Assembly: GCA_947629865.1 (NCBI GenBank)
Contig: CANRFJ010000001.1
Coordinates: 62,001-126,000, forward strand
Direction: 5' to 3'
Length of the DNA stretch: 64,000 nt
From: an uncultured Lachnospiraceae bacterium
GTDB lineage: Bacteria > Bacillota > Clostridia > Lachnospirales > Lachnospiraceae
Notes under the pieces: generated by a model
What the model saw: the letters and a program-made list of their open reading frames with translations, nothing else
The model's database searches: none
What the model was told of the DNA's origin: nothing
Shown: piece after piece, positions 7,635 through 15,406 of the stretch
Layout of the letters: every line of letters starts with the position of its first letter
How positions within the stretch are numbered: the first letter of the stretch is position 1
Position numbers and translations under genes: made by a program

Positions 7635-9938
7635 ATGGCAGAGAACCTTAATATAAACGGAACAAATTCTATCGCTGAGGGCGCCGGAATCTACAAGAAG
7701 GGGGAGCCGGTACATTCTGTTGCCCTGATTCTGAAAGGGAGAGTTACTGTTCAGGCCGAAGGCGTAAAGCAGGTGGTTGGTTCGGGTAATTTTCTGGGCA
7801 TCTGTGATGTGGAGGCGGGGAAGCACTCCTTTACCTATACGGCGCTGGATGATACTATCGTATACGGGCTGCCGGCCGGCAGTCTGGATCAGATTCGCCT
7901 CATGCTGGAAGAAAAACCGCAGTATCGGGGGCTTTTAGTCACATCATTAAACTTTTTTATATCCGACCTGTACAAAAATTTCATAAAACTGAAAGACGAA
8001 GAAAGAAAGATAATTGATTTTATTCTGGAGACATACGGGGAGTACAGCTCTCTGGCTGAGGCGGCCGGACAGAAACCAGAGAAGATCACGGCGCTGGAGC
8101 AGCTGACGGAGCGCGACCGAGACGAATTTTCCCTGCCGGAGGAACTGGAGTATTATATCCAGTGCGGTAAGATTCCGGTGGAGGCGCAGAAAAATTTCTA
8201 TGGTGGAAACGCCTTTGTCGCCTGGGAGACCTACAGCGGGCAGTGCAGGGTGATACCGGGACTCGCAGAGGGGTGCCGGCATTATGGCGAGCGGCTGTAC
8301 CGGTATTTCCGGCATATGATCATGAATGAGAAAAACCTTTTCGGCCTTCTGGGAAAACTGGCGCTGAGTGTGAAGAAATCCGGTCAGGACGTGAGCGGAC
8401 TCAGCGCTATGATTGACAGAATGTTGGAGAAGATCAATGAGTTGGAGACTCTTTTGATAGAGACGGCCGGACTGACGCCAAATCTGAACCGCGGCCGTAT
8501 GGAGGAATTGTATTTTGCCCTGCTCAGTGACAGTACGGAGGGGCTGCTCTCCGACGGGAACGGGGATGTCGAGCTGTTAAACGACTCCCTCTCACAGATC
8601 CTTGACTATGCGCCGGTACACGGAAAGGTGGCGGAGGAATTTCGGGAGAAGGTGGAGGAATTTATCCAGATGTCGGATAAGTTTTCCCGTACTCCGGAGG
8701 CGACTGCCACCCGAAAGACCATGGCGGCGGCTTTCTTTGAGATTTATGAGGGCGTTGTGAAGAAAAGCTTTGACGATGCGAATCCGCCGCTGGCGGTCAG
8801 ACTGTTCCTGCGCTATGGATATGTCAGCGAAGAACTTCTGACGGTCGATGAATTGCGGGAACTTCTGGCGCTGCACGCACCGGACGGGGAGGATCTCAGG
8901 TGTCGGGTTTACACGATGGAGATGTGGCTGCGGGAGATCTACGAGGGGCGTAAAATGCCGTCGAAAGATGAATTTGATACCGATTACGAGCAGATGCTCC
9001 GGCAGGAGCAGGCGGAGGGGCTTCGGGATAAAAAGAGTGTGCGGGAGGCTCTGGAGGATCCGGATGCCAGGCTCCACTATGAGATTGATAAACTCATGCG
9101 CTATGCCGATCGGGTTCTGAGCGGCAATATATCCGCCTTTGTTCCGATATTGTGCTCGGAGGGAATAGTCGGACGGCTGGACAGCTCCATTGTCATCGGC
9201 TCGGCCGTCAATGCCGCCGTGCGCAAGGTCGAGAAGGTGGACTACAGTATTTTTTACCGCGAGAAGCTCACTTCCTATGAGGAGATTGAGGTCAACCATT
9301 TTGTCAATATTGAATATTATGCGCCGGATTTCATTCTGTTTCCGGTGTACGGGCGCAACAGCCTGATGTGGCAGGACGTTGAGGGGCGCAGGAAGGATAC
9401 CCACGGGCGGATTCTGCTCCCGATTCTTCTGGAGCCGGATCTGGAACAGGAAATACTGAAACTGATGGCGTATTTCCGTTGGGAGAAATGCCGTACCGAT
9501 ATGGGGATGCAGTGGAATAATTACCGGTATCCGTCTCTGACGAGCGAGTACACGGATTATTTGCAGTTTTACAGGAAGAATAACGAGCTGTCGCCAGAGC
9601 GCAAAGAAAAAGTAAAAGCGCAGCTTCAGCAGTGCAACAACCGACACCGCGACGTATTTGCCAGGGATTATCAGGACTGGATTATGAGGGAATCTACCGG
9701 CGCTATGAAACTGAACCGTGTGGCCAGGGAGATTTTGTTTACCTACTGTCCTTTTTCCTCGGAAATCGCGGAGGGGCTTCTGTCACAGAATGCCTATAAA
9801 GACGCCGCTAAGCGCTATAATATAGAAAAACGGAAGCAGGAGAAGGCGCTGGATTCGATTATCCGGAGATTTGAGAAAGCCGGACGGACACTGCCGGACG
9901 AGGTAAATCGGACAAAAACGTATTTGTTAGATACATAA
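7635..9938 (+). CDS. Large conserved protein with an N-terminal cyclic nucleotide-binding-like domain
   Basis: A protein of about 767 residues. Residues 10-110 fit a cNMP-binding/cupin fold (IYKKGEPVHSVALILKGRV ... GSGNFLGICDVEAG), followed by a long, largely helical, charged region with no recognised catalytic motif, signal peptide or membrane segment. A GTG at 7626 lacks a ribosome site, while ATG 7635 has GAGGTGG just upstream, so I chose 7635. It lies 15 bp before the helical-repeat gene at 9954 and the two probably act together. It could be an intracellular sensor or scaffold. The ligand pocket residues of classical CAP domains are not obvious, so nucleotide binding is uncertain. Confidence 0.65.
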   Translation: MAENLNINGTNSIAEGAGIYKKGEPVHSVALILKGRVTVQAEGVKQVVGSGNFLGICDVEAGKHSFTYTALDDTIVYGLPAGSLDQIRLMLEEKPQYRGLLVTSLNFFISDLYKNFIKLKDEERKIIDFILETYGEYSSLAEAAGQKPEKITALEQLTERDRDEFSLPEELEYYIQCGKIPVEAQKNFYGGNAFVAWETYSGQCRVIPGLAEGCRHYGERLYRYFRHMIMNEKNLFGLLGKLALSVKKSGQDVSGLSAMIDRMLEKINELETLLIETAGLTPNLNRGRMEELYFALLSDSTEGLLSDGNGDVELLNDSLSQILDYAPVHGKVAEEFREKVEEFIQMSDKFSRTPEATATRKTMAAAFFEIYEGVVKKSFDDANPPLAVRLFLRYGYVSEELLTVDELRELLALHAPDGEDLRCRVYTMEMWLREIYEGRKMPSKDEFDTDYEQMLRQEQAEGLRDKKSVREALEDPDARLHYEIDKLMRYADRVLSGNISAFVPILCSEGIVGRLDSSIVIGSAVNAAVRKVEKVDYSIFYREKLTSYEEIEVNHFVNIEYYAPDFILFPVYGRNSLMWQDVEGRRKDTHGRILLPILLEPDLEQEILKLMAYFRWEKCRTDMGMQWNNYRYPSLTSEYTDYLQFYRKNNELSPERKEKVKAQLQQCNNRHRDVFARDYQDWIMRESTGAMKLNRVAREILFTYCPFSSEIAEGLLSQNAYKDAAKRYNIEKRKQEKALDSIIRRFEKAGRTLPDEVNRTKTYLLDT

Positions 9939-9953
9939 GGAGCAGGATGCGAT

Positions 9954-11201
9954 ATGGGGAAAAGATATGAAATGCTTCGCCGTTGCGGGCAAATCCGCAA
10001 TCTGGTAGAGGACAATAAGTACACGAAGGCGCTGGAACAGATTGAGGAACTGTCTCTTTCAGATGTGAATTCAGTTGACGATTTATATCTTTTTGCCGAT
10101 ATGTACGAGAAAGCCGAGCGGTTTGACCGTGAGAAGGAGATTTTCTACATTATCTATGAGAGGACGAATTCCCGTCTGGCGCTGCGGCGTCTGCTCCGTC
10201 TGGTTATACGCATGGGCGAGATGGAGGAGGCCAGGGAATTGTTCCTGGCTTATGAGGTATTGGCCGGCGTCACGCTTGACACATTTGAACTGCGGTATCT
10301 GTTGGCCAGGGCCGAGGGAGAACCGCGCAGCCGCCTGATTGAAATTCTGGAGGATCTGAAGAAGGAAGAATATACGGAGGAGTGGGGGCTTCAGCTGGCT
10401 CGCCTGTACGAGCAGGAGGGGCTTCGGGAAAAGTGTATACAGGAATGTAAGGATCTGAAACTCTGGTTTGGAGAGGGCAGTATCGTGGAAAAAGCGCAGG
10501 AACTGCTGGCGAGATGTGAGTCCGACGACTGGGAGCCGCCGGTGGACGAGGAGATTCCGGAGCCGGAGCTGCCAGACCGCGAGGAGATCTTTGCTTATGC
10601 GGCCCCGCCGGTAGAGATCGAGGCGATGCCGGAGGCGGGAGAAGCGTCTGAGGCAGAGGAGCCGGAGGCAGAGGAGTCGGAGGCAGCAGAAGCGCATGAG
10701 ACAGTCAGGCCGGTTCAGACGGAGAAACCGGCGGAGGAGTTGGATGACCTGTTGCAGGAGGAAGCGGAGGACATATCGGAGAGAGGTATCCGCTATTATA
10801 CGTTAAAGGGAGTGATAACCCGTATCAAGCACAGTCAGGAGACAGCGCACTTTGTGTTTGCAGGCGGCGAGGAGAGAATCACTCTCGCGGTTGCCAAGCG
10901 CATCGCCAAGGAATTAAACCATGTAGGATATTTCTCCGCCAGGAGTATCGTGAAGATAACGGCGGATAAACTGAATCAGCTGGAACTGGCTGAGAGGATA
11001 GAAAAGATACTGGGTGGCTGTATGCTGGTGACAAACGCATCGGAACTGAATAAAAAATCGGTGGAGGATTTAGTCTCCGCCATAGATGAAAACGGGGATA
11101 AGATGGTGGTTATGCTCTGCGGGCCCTTTGATGAGATGGACTGCTTCCTGGGCATATACCCTGAACTCTCCGAGAAGATGAATTACAAGATCCGAATGTA
11201 G
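9954..11201 (+). CDS. Helical-repeat protein with a degenerate CbbX-like AAA+ C-terminus
   Basis: The product has 415 residues. Residues 1-190 are TPR/SEL1-like helical pairs (KALEQIEELSLSD, REKEIFYIIYER, EARELFLAYEVL). Residues 190-275 are a disordered Glu/Pro-rich linker. The last 95 residues resemble the AAA+ core of CbbX/SpoVK-type ATPases: ILGGCMLVTNASEL aligns with their GGVLFIDEAYSL Walker B region, and DKMVVMLCGPFDEMDCFL with their DLVVILAGYKDEMxxFL sensor strand. The Walker A loop is absent and the catalytic DE is replaced by TN, so it should not hydrolyse ATP. Function unknown; probably works with the preceding gene. Confidence 0.6.
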   Translation: MGKRYEMLRRCGQIRNLVEDNKYTKALEQIEELSLSDVNSVDDLYLFADMYEKAERFDREKEIFYIIYERTNSRLALRRLLRLVIRMGEMEEARELFLAYEVLAGVTLDTFELRYLLARAEGEPRSRLIEILEDLKKEEYTEEWGLQLARLYEQEGLREKCIQECKDLKLWFGEGSIVEKAQELLARCESDDWEPPVDEEIPEPELPDREEIFAYAAPPVEIEAMPEAGEASEAEEPEAEESEAAEAHETVRPVQTEKPAEELDDLLQEEAEDISERGIRYYTLKGVITRIKHSQETAHFVFAGGEERITLAVAKRIAKELNHVGYFSARSIVKITADKLNQLELAERIEKILGGCMLVTNASELNKKSVEDLVSAIDENGDKMVVMLCGPFDEMDCFLGIYPELSEKMNYKIRM

Positions 11202-11213
11202 CAAAGGGAGGCT

Positions 11214-11783
11214 ATGATGGAAAAAAAGCAGGTGTGGAAGCCGGGCAATATGCTCTATCCGGTGCCCGCGGTGATGGTGAGCTGCGGGGATAAAGAGGGG
11301 AAAAAGAATATTATCACGGTGGCATGGACAGGGACGGTCTGCTCGGATCCGGCCATGGTGTCCATCTCCGTGCGGCCGGAGCGCTATTCTTATAATATCA
11401 TACGGGAGAGCGGGGAGTTTGTCATTAATCTCACGACGAAGGAACTGACCTATGCCACGGACTGGTGCGGTGTGAAATCCGGCCGCGACGTGGATAAGTT
11501 TGCCGCTATGAACCTGACGGCGGCCTCCGGCGCGGCCCTGCAGTATGCGCCGATTATTGAGGAGAGTCCCGTGAATATTGAGTGTCGGGTGACAGAGAGG
11601 CTGGAGCTTGGCAGCCATCACATGTTTCTGGGAGAGATTGCGGCTGTGCTGGTGAGTGAGCGGTATATGCAGGACAGCGGTAAATTTGAGCTGAACGATA
11701 CGGGGCTGGTGACGTATTCTCACGGCGAATATTTTACACTGGGAGAGAAAATCGGCCGATTTGGTTATTCTGTCAAAAAATAA
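11214..11783 (+). CDS. Flavin reductase-like (FMN-binding split barrel) protein
   Basis: A 189-residue FMN-binding split-barrel protein of the flavin reductase/high-molecular-weight rubredoxin family. Seen motifs: PGNMLYPVPAVMVSCGDKEGKKN at the start, NIITVAWTGTVCSDPAMVSISVRPERYSYNII as the FMN-binding core, and a C-terminal GEIAAVLVSERY strand. It likely reduces or binds flavin in the cytosol; the physiological partner is not evident. Two ATG codons in a row (11214, 11217) follow AAAGGGAGG, and either could be used. It lies 12 bp after the preceding gene. Confidence 0.85.
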   Translation: MMEKKQVWKPGNMLYPVPAVMVSCGDKEGKKNIITVAWTGTVCSDPAMVSISVRPERYSYNIIRESGEFVINLTTKELTYATDWCGVKSGRDVDKFAAMNLTAASGAALQYAPIIEESPVNIECRVTERLELGSHHMFLGEIAAVLVSERYMQDSGKFELNDTGLVTYSHGEYFTLGEKIGRFGYSVKK

Positions 11784-11818
11784 CACCGAAATTTTGTGAA
11801 AAGTATTCAAATTGACGT

Positions 11819-11846
11819 TTTACAAATGTCAAAATTGTGCTATACT
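11819..11846 (+). promoter_or_regulatory. Probable murA promoter
   Basis: TTTACA (11819-11824), 16-bp spacer, TATACT (11841-11846), about 45 bases before the murA ATG. A TTGACG at 11812 is too far from this -10 to be its partner. Confidence 0.6.
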
Positions 11847-11889
11847 TATAACCATAGTGGGAATATGTTTCAGGTTGCGGAGGTTTGGA

Positions 11890-13188
11890 ATGAAGCAATA
11901 TATTATCAAAGGTGGTTCGCCACTCAAGGGGGAAGTTGCCATTGGCGGCGCGAAAAATGCCGCTTTGGGGATTATTGTGGCGGCTGTTATGGCGAATGAA
12001 CCGGTGACGATTGAGAATTTACCGGATGTAGACGACGTCCGTGTTTTATTAGATGCCATAGAGGGAATTGGGGCGATCGTGGAGCGTCTGGACGAACATT
12101 CCGTCCGCATCAACGGGGCTCTTGTCAATGATGTCAATGTAGATGAGGACGAGATTCGCAAGATTCGCGGCTCTTATTATCTGGTAGGGGCGCTTTTGGG
12201 AAAATACAAAAAAGCTCTCGTGGCGCTGCCGGGAGGCTGCCAGATTGGGAGTCGGCCAATCGACCAGCACATCAAGGGCTTTGAACAGTTGGGGGCGGAA
12301 GTGACGATACACCACGGCAAGATTGACGCCAAGGCGGAGCGCCTCGTGGGAAATCATATTTATCTGGACTGTCCGAGTGTGGGCGCTACCATCAACATCA
12401 TGATGGCGGCCTGTATGGCGGAGGGAAAGACGATTATTGAGAATCCCGCCAAGGAACCCCATATCGTAGATGTGGCCAACTTCTTAAACAGTATGGGAGC
12501 CAATATCAAGGGAGCCGGTACGGACGCCATTCGTATCCGCGGCGTAGAGGCGCTGCACGGGAGCGAGTACTCCATTATACCGGATCAGATTGAGGCGGGG
12601 ACTTATATGCTGATGGTGGCGGCCACCGGCGGCGACGCCTACATCAAAAATGTAATTCCTAAGCATCTGGAGGCGATTACGGCAAAGCTGACGGAGATCG
12701 GCGCCAGAGTAGATGAATTCGATGACTATGTCCGTGTCATGTCGGACCGCCGGTTGTCCTATGCCAATGTGAAGACTATGCCGTATCCGGGTTTTCCTAC
12801 GGATATGCAGCCACAGATGACTACGCTGCTGGCGCTCTCGGAGGGAACCAGCATTGTGACGGAGACCATCTTTGAGACTCGTATGAAGTATGTCAGCGAG
12901 CTGCGGCGCATGGGCGCCAATATCACGGTGGAGGGAAATGCGGCCTTTATTACCGGAGTGGATAGTTTTACCGGAGCGAATGTGAGCGCACCGGATTTGC
13001 GGGCCGGCGCCGCTCTTGTAATGGCGGGGCTCGTGGCCGAGGGCTACACATATGTAGATCAGATTGGCTATATCGAGAGAGGATATGAAAACTTTGCGGA
13101 GAAGATTCGCGGGCTGGGAGGCCATATGGAAAAGATTGATGTAGAAGATGAGAGGGCTGTTCGCAAATTCAAAATGAAAGTTTCCTAG
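11890..13188 (+). CDS. murA: UDP-N-acetylglucosamine 1-carboxyvinyltransferase
   Basis: MurA transfers enolpyruvate from PEP to UDP-GlcNAc, the first committed step of peptidoglycan synthesis in the cytosol. The 432-residue protein starts MKQYIIKGGSPLKGEVAIGG and contains LPGGCQIGSRPIDQH, with the catalytic, fosfomycin-target Cys at residue 117. Length and both inverted alpha/beta domains fit. I place the start at ATG 11890, which has GGAGGT at 11879-11884; upstream extension would run through the promoter. Firmicutes often have two paralogues; which one this is cannot be told here. Confidence 0.97.
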   Translation: MKQYIIKGGSPLKGEVAIGGAKNAALGIIVAAVMANEPVTIENLPDVDDVRVLLDAIEGIGAIVERLDEHSVRINGALVNDVNVDEDEIRKIRGSYYLVGALLGKYKKALVALPGGCQIGSRPIDQHIKGFEQLGAEVTIHHGKIDAKAERLVGNHIYLDCPSVGATINIMMAACMAEGKTIIENPAKEPHIVDVANFLNSMGANIKGAGTDAIRIRGVEALHGSEYSIIPDQIEAGTYMLMVAATGGDAYIKNVIPKHLEAITAKLTEIGARVDEFDDYVRVMSDRRLSYANVKTMPYPGFPTDMQPQMTTLLALSEGTSIVTETIFETRMKYVSELRRMGANITVEGNAAFITGVDSFTGANVSAPDLRAGAALVMAGLVAEGYTYVDQIGYIERGYENFAEKIRGLGGHMEKIDVEDERAVRKFKMKVS

Positions 13189-13242
13189 AAGGTCTCGTTG
13201 AGACACGATTTGCGGACAGGATGCTTTTATAAGAGAAAGAAG

Positions 13243-13268
13243 AACGCCTGGGTATCCGAGGCGTTTTC
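13243..13268 (+). terminator. Terminator after murA
   Basis: AACGCCT (13243-13249) pairs with AGGCGTT (13259-13265), 9-nt loop, followed by TTCT. It lies between murA and the MoxR gene and supports separate transcription units. Confidence 0.7.
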
Positions 13269-13307
13269 TGCTATATGAAAAAACAATCAGGAAAGGGGCA
13301 ATACGAG

Positions 13308-14234
13308 GTGAACGAGAAGGTTCAGGTTATTTTGCAGGAAGTGGGAAAAGCAATTCGCGGAAAGGAAGAAGCCATTGAACTTGTAATGACGGCGATTCTG
13401 GCAAGGGGACATATCCTGATTGAAGATGTGCCGGGAGTGGGCAAGACTACGCTGGCAGTGGCGTTTTCCCGCGCCATGGAGCTGACGGAGCGGCGTCTGC
13501 AGTTTACGCCGGACGTTCTGCCGAGCGACGTGGTCGGATTTAATATGATTGGGGCGGACGGCGAATTTCAGTATAAGCCGGGAGCAATCCTGTGCAATCT
13601 TATGCTGGCGGACGAGATCAACCGTACTTCCACCAAGACGCAGTCAGCGCTGCTGGAGGTAATGGAGGAGGGACAGGTGACGGTAGACGGCGTGACGAGG
13701 CAGCTGCCGAATCCCTTTATCGTAGTGGCTACTCAGAATCCCGTTGGCTCGGCGGGTACGCAGATGCTGCCGGAGTCCCAGTTAGACCGCTTCATGATTC
13801 AGATTTCCATGGGGTACCCGACTATGGAGGAGGAGATGCGCCTGATTAAAGAGCGTCAGGATATCAATCCGCTGGATTTTATTGAGGAGATTATTTCCAA
13901 GCAGGAATTGTTGCAGATGCAGGATCAGGTGAAACAGATTTATGTGGACGACAAGGTGCTTACATATCTGTCAAAAATCGTGGACGGGACGAGAAACCAC
14001 GGAATGATCACGCTGGGTGTAAGTCCGAGAGGTACGCTGGCGCTTATGGACATGTCCAGGGCCCGCGCCTTTGTCCAGGGGCGCAATTATGTGTTGCCGG
14101 AGGATGTGCAGGCGGTGTCCAAGGCTGTGCTGGCACACCGGCTCCTCTTGAACGGAAAGGCGCGCATGAACCATGTGTCCGAGGAAGATGTGGTGGAGGA
14201 AATTGTAAATAAAGTAGCGGTGCCGAAATTGTAA
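13308..14234 (+). CDS. MoxR-family AAA+ ATPase
   Basis: A MoxR/RavA-type AAA+ chaperone ATPase, commonly next to DUF58 and transglutaminase genes. Walker A is GVGKTTL (about residues 43-49), Walker B is LMLADEINR, and the MoxR core FTPDVLPSDVVGFNM is present. Length about 308 is typical. An ATG at 13275 lies within the tail of the murA terminator and lacks a ribosome site, so GTG 13308 after AAAGGGG is preferred, though not certain. Inferred role: assembly or activation of the membrane proteins encoded by the next two genes. Confidence 0.9.
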   Translation: MNEKVQVILQEVGKAIRGKEEAIELVMTAILARGHILIEDVPGVGKTTLAVAFSRAMELTERRLQFTPDVLPSDVVGFNMIGADGEFQYKPGAILCNLMLADEINRTSTKTQSALLEVMEEGQVTVDGVTRQLPNPFIVVATQNPVGSAGTQMLPESQLDRFMIQISMGYPTMEEEMRLIKERQDINPLDFIEEIISKQELLQMQDQVKQIYVDDKVLTYLSKIVDGTRNHGMITLGVSPRGTLALMDMSRARAFVQGRNYVLPEDVQAVSKAVLAHRLLLNGKARMNHVSEEDVVEEIVNKVAVPKL

Positions 14235-14245
14235 AGGAGGCAGCC

Positions 14246-15406
14246 ATGACGATAGGAACACTATTTTTTGCACTCCTTTTTCTGGTCGGGGTTCTGATTT
14301 CGGTTTTCTTTCTGGAATTCGGGACTGTGGCTGTCATGGGGCTGTTGGTGCTGATACCTGTGTTTATGCTGGTATTTCTGGTATGTATGAGGCTTCGGGT
14401 GACGGCTTCGGTGGATTCCAAAAACCCCGTGGCGGAAAAAGATGCCATGGATCGTCCGGCCCGCCCTTCCATAACGCTGTCGGTGGAGAACCGGTGCCGG
14501 ATCCTGCCGCTCACAAAGGGAATTGCCAAGGTGCGGTATGAAAACCGCTTTTCCGGCGAAAAGGGGAAATTAAAGATTCGTTTTTCCGTGGACGCCGGCC
14601 GCAGGAGGGACAGGAGGATACCTGTGGTCATAAAACACTGTGGCAACGTGGCAATCACCGTGGAGAAGGTACGGATCTACGACTACATGAGTATTTTTGC
14701 ATGGACTGTCGGCAGGCATTATGAGACGCAGGACATACTGATCCTGCCGCCGATGCGGGAGATGTATCTGGGGAAAGACCGCTGGTACAATGAGACCAGC
14801 GAGGACAGCGACCGCTTTTCCCTTTACAAGAAAGGCGACGATCCGTCGGAGATTTTTGACATACGGGAGTTTGCAGACGGGGATAAAATCCAGCGGATTC
14901 ACTGGAAACTCAGCAGTAAGACGGGAAGCCTGATGGTGAAGGAGGGGAGCCTTCCGCTGACAAAGGCAGTACATATTTTTATAGACCTGTGCGTGAAGGA
15001 TGAGGAGCGGCGGAGAAAGGGAAGAAAGAGAAAAACCGAAATTTCGGATACCGATTTGCTTGTGCAGGGTATCTATTCCATTTCCATGTTTATGATCGAA
15101 CATGCCATTCCGCAGAAATATATCTGGTACGACAGGGAGAATGGAATCGTACAGGAACGGCAGGTAGAGCAGGAGGAGGAACTTCTCTGGATGTTCCAGG
15201 ATTTGTTCCGGTGCCGCACCACCACAGATGAAAATGAATTGTTCCAGGCATATCTTGCCTGGGAGGGGGGGAAGCAGCTGGAATCCGCACTGTACCTGAC
15301 AGTGGCAGACCACGACCAGAACGGGGCGATGGAGGATAGCGGACTGATTCGGGAGCGTCTTGAGGTTATAGACTTACGAGGTGAGGAACGTGAAGGCGAG
15401 GAATAA
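14246..15406 (+). CDS. DUF58 domain membrane-associated protein
   Basis: The product has 386 residues with two N-terminal hydrophobic segments (residues 1-45) and a DUF58 core around residues 190-240: YKKGDDPSEIFDIREFADGDKIQRIHWKLSSKTGSLMVKE is the hallmark, with the RxYxxGDxxxxIHW-type motif. DUF58 proteins usually carry a VWA-like fold downstream. It follows moxR by 11 bp with AAAGGAGG and overlaps the transglutaminase gene. The three genes are a conserved set found in many bacteria whose exact role is unsettled; cell envelope assembly is suspected. Confidence 0.9.
   Translation: MTIGTLFFALLFLVGVLISVFFLEFGTVAVMGLLVLIPVFMLVFLVCMRLRVTASVDSKNPVAEKDAMDRPARPSITLSVENRCRILPLTKGIAKVRYENRFSGEKGKLKIRFSVDAGRRRDRRIPVVIKHCGNVAITVEKVRIYDYMSIFAWTVGRHYETQDILILPPMREMYLGKDRWYNETSEDSDRFSLYKKGDDPSEIFDIREFADGDKIQRIHWKLSSKTGSLMVKEGSLPLTKAVHIFIDLCVKDEERRRKGRKRKTEISDTDLLVQGIYSISMFMIEHAIPQKYIWYDRENGIVQERQVEQEEELLWMFQDLFRCRTTTDENELFQAYLAWEGGKQLESALYLTVADHDQNGAMEDSGLIRERLEVIDLRGEEREGEE

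Noticed and set aside
8592..9647. 351-codon frame on the minus strand opposite the cNMP-domain gene
   Set aside because: It is a shadow of the plus-strand gene, with no recognisable domain and no promoter.
11812..11889. N-terminal extension of murA
   Set aside because: It would run through the murA promoter; the family start and a good ribosome site support ATG 11890.
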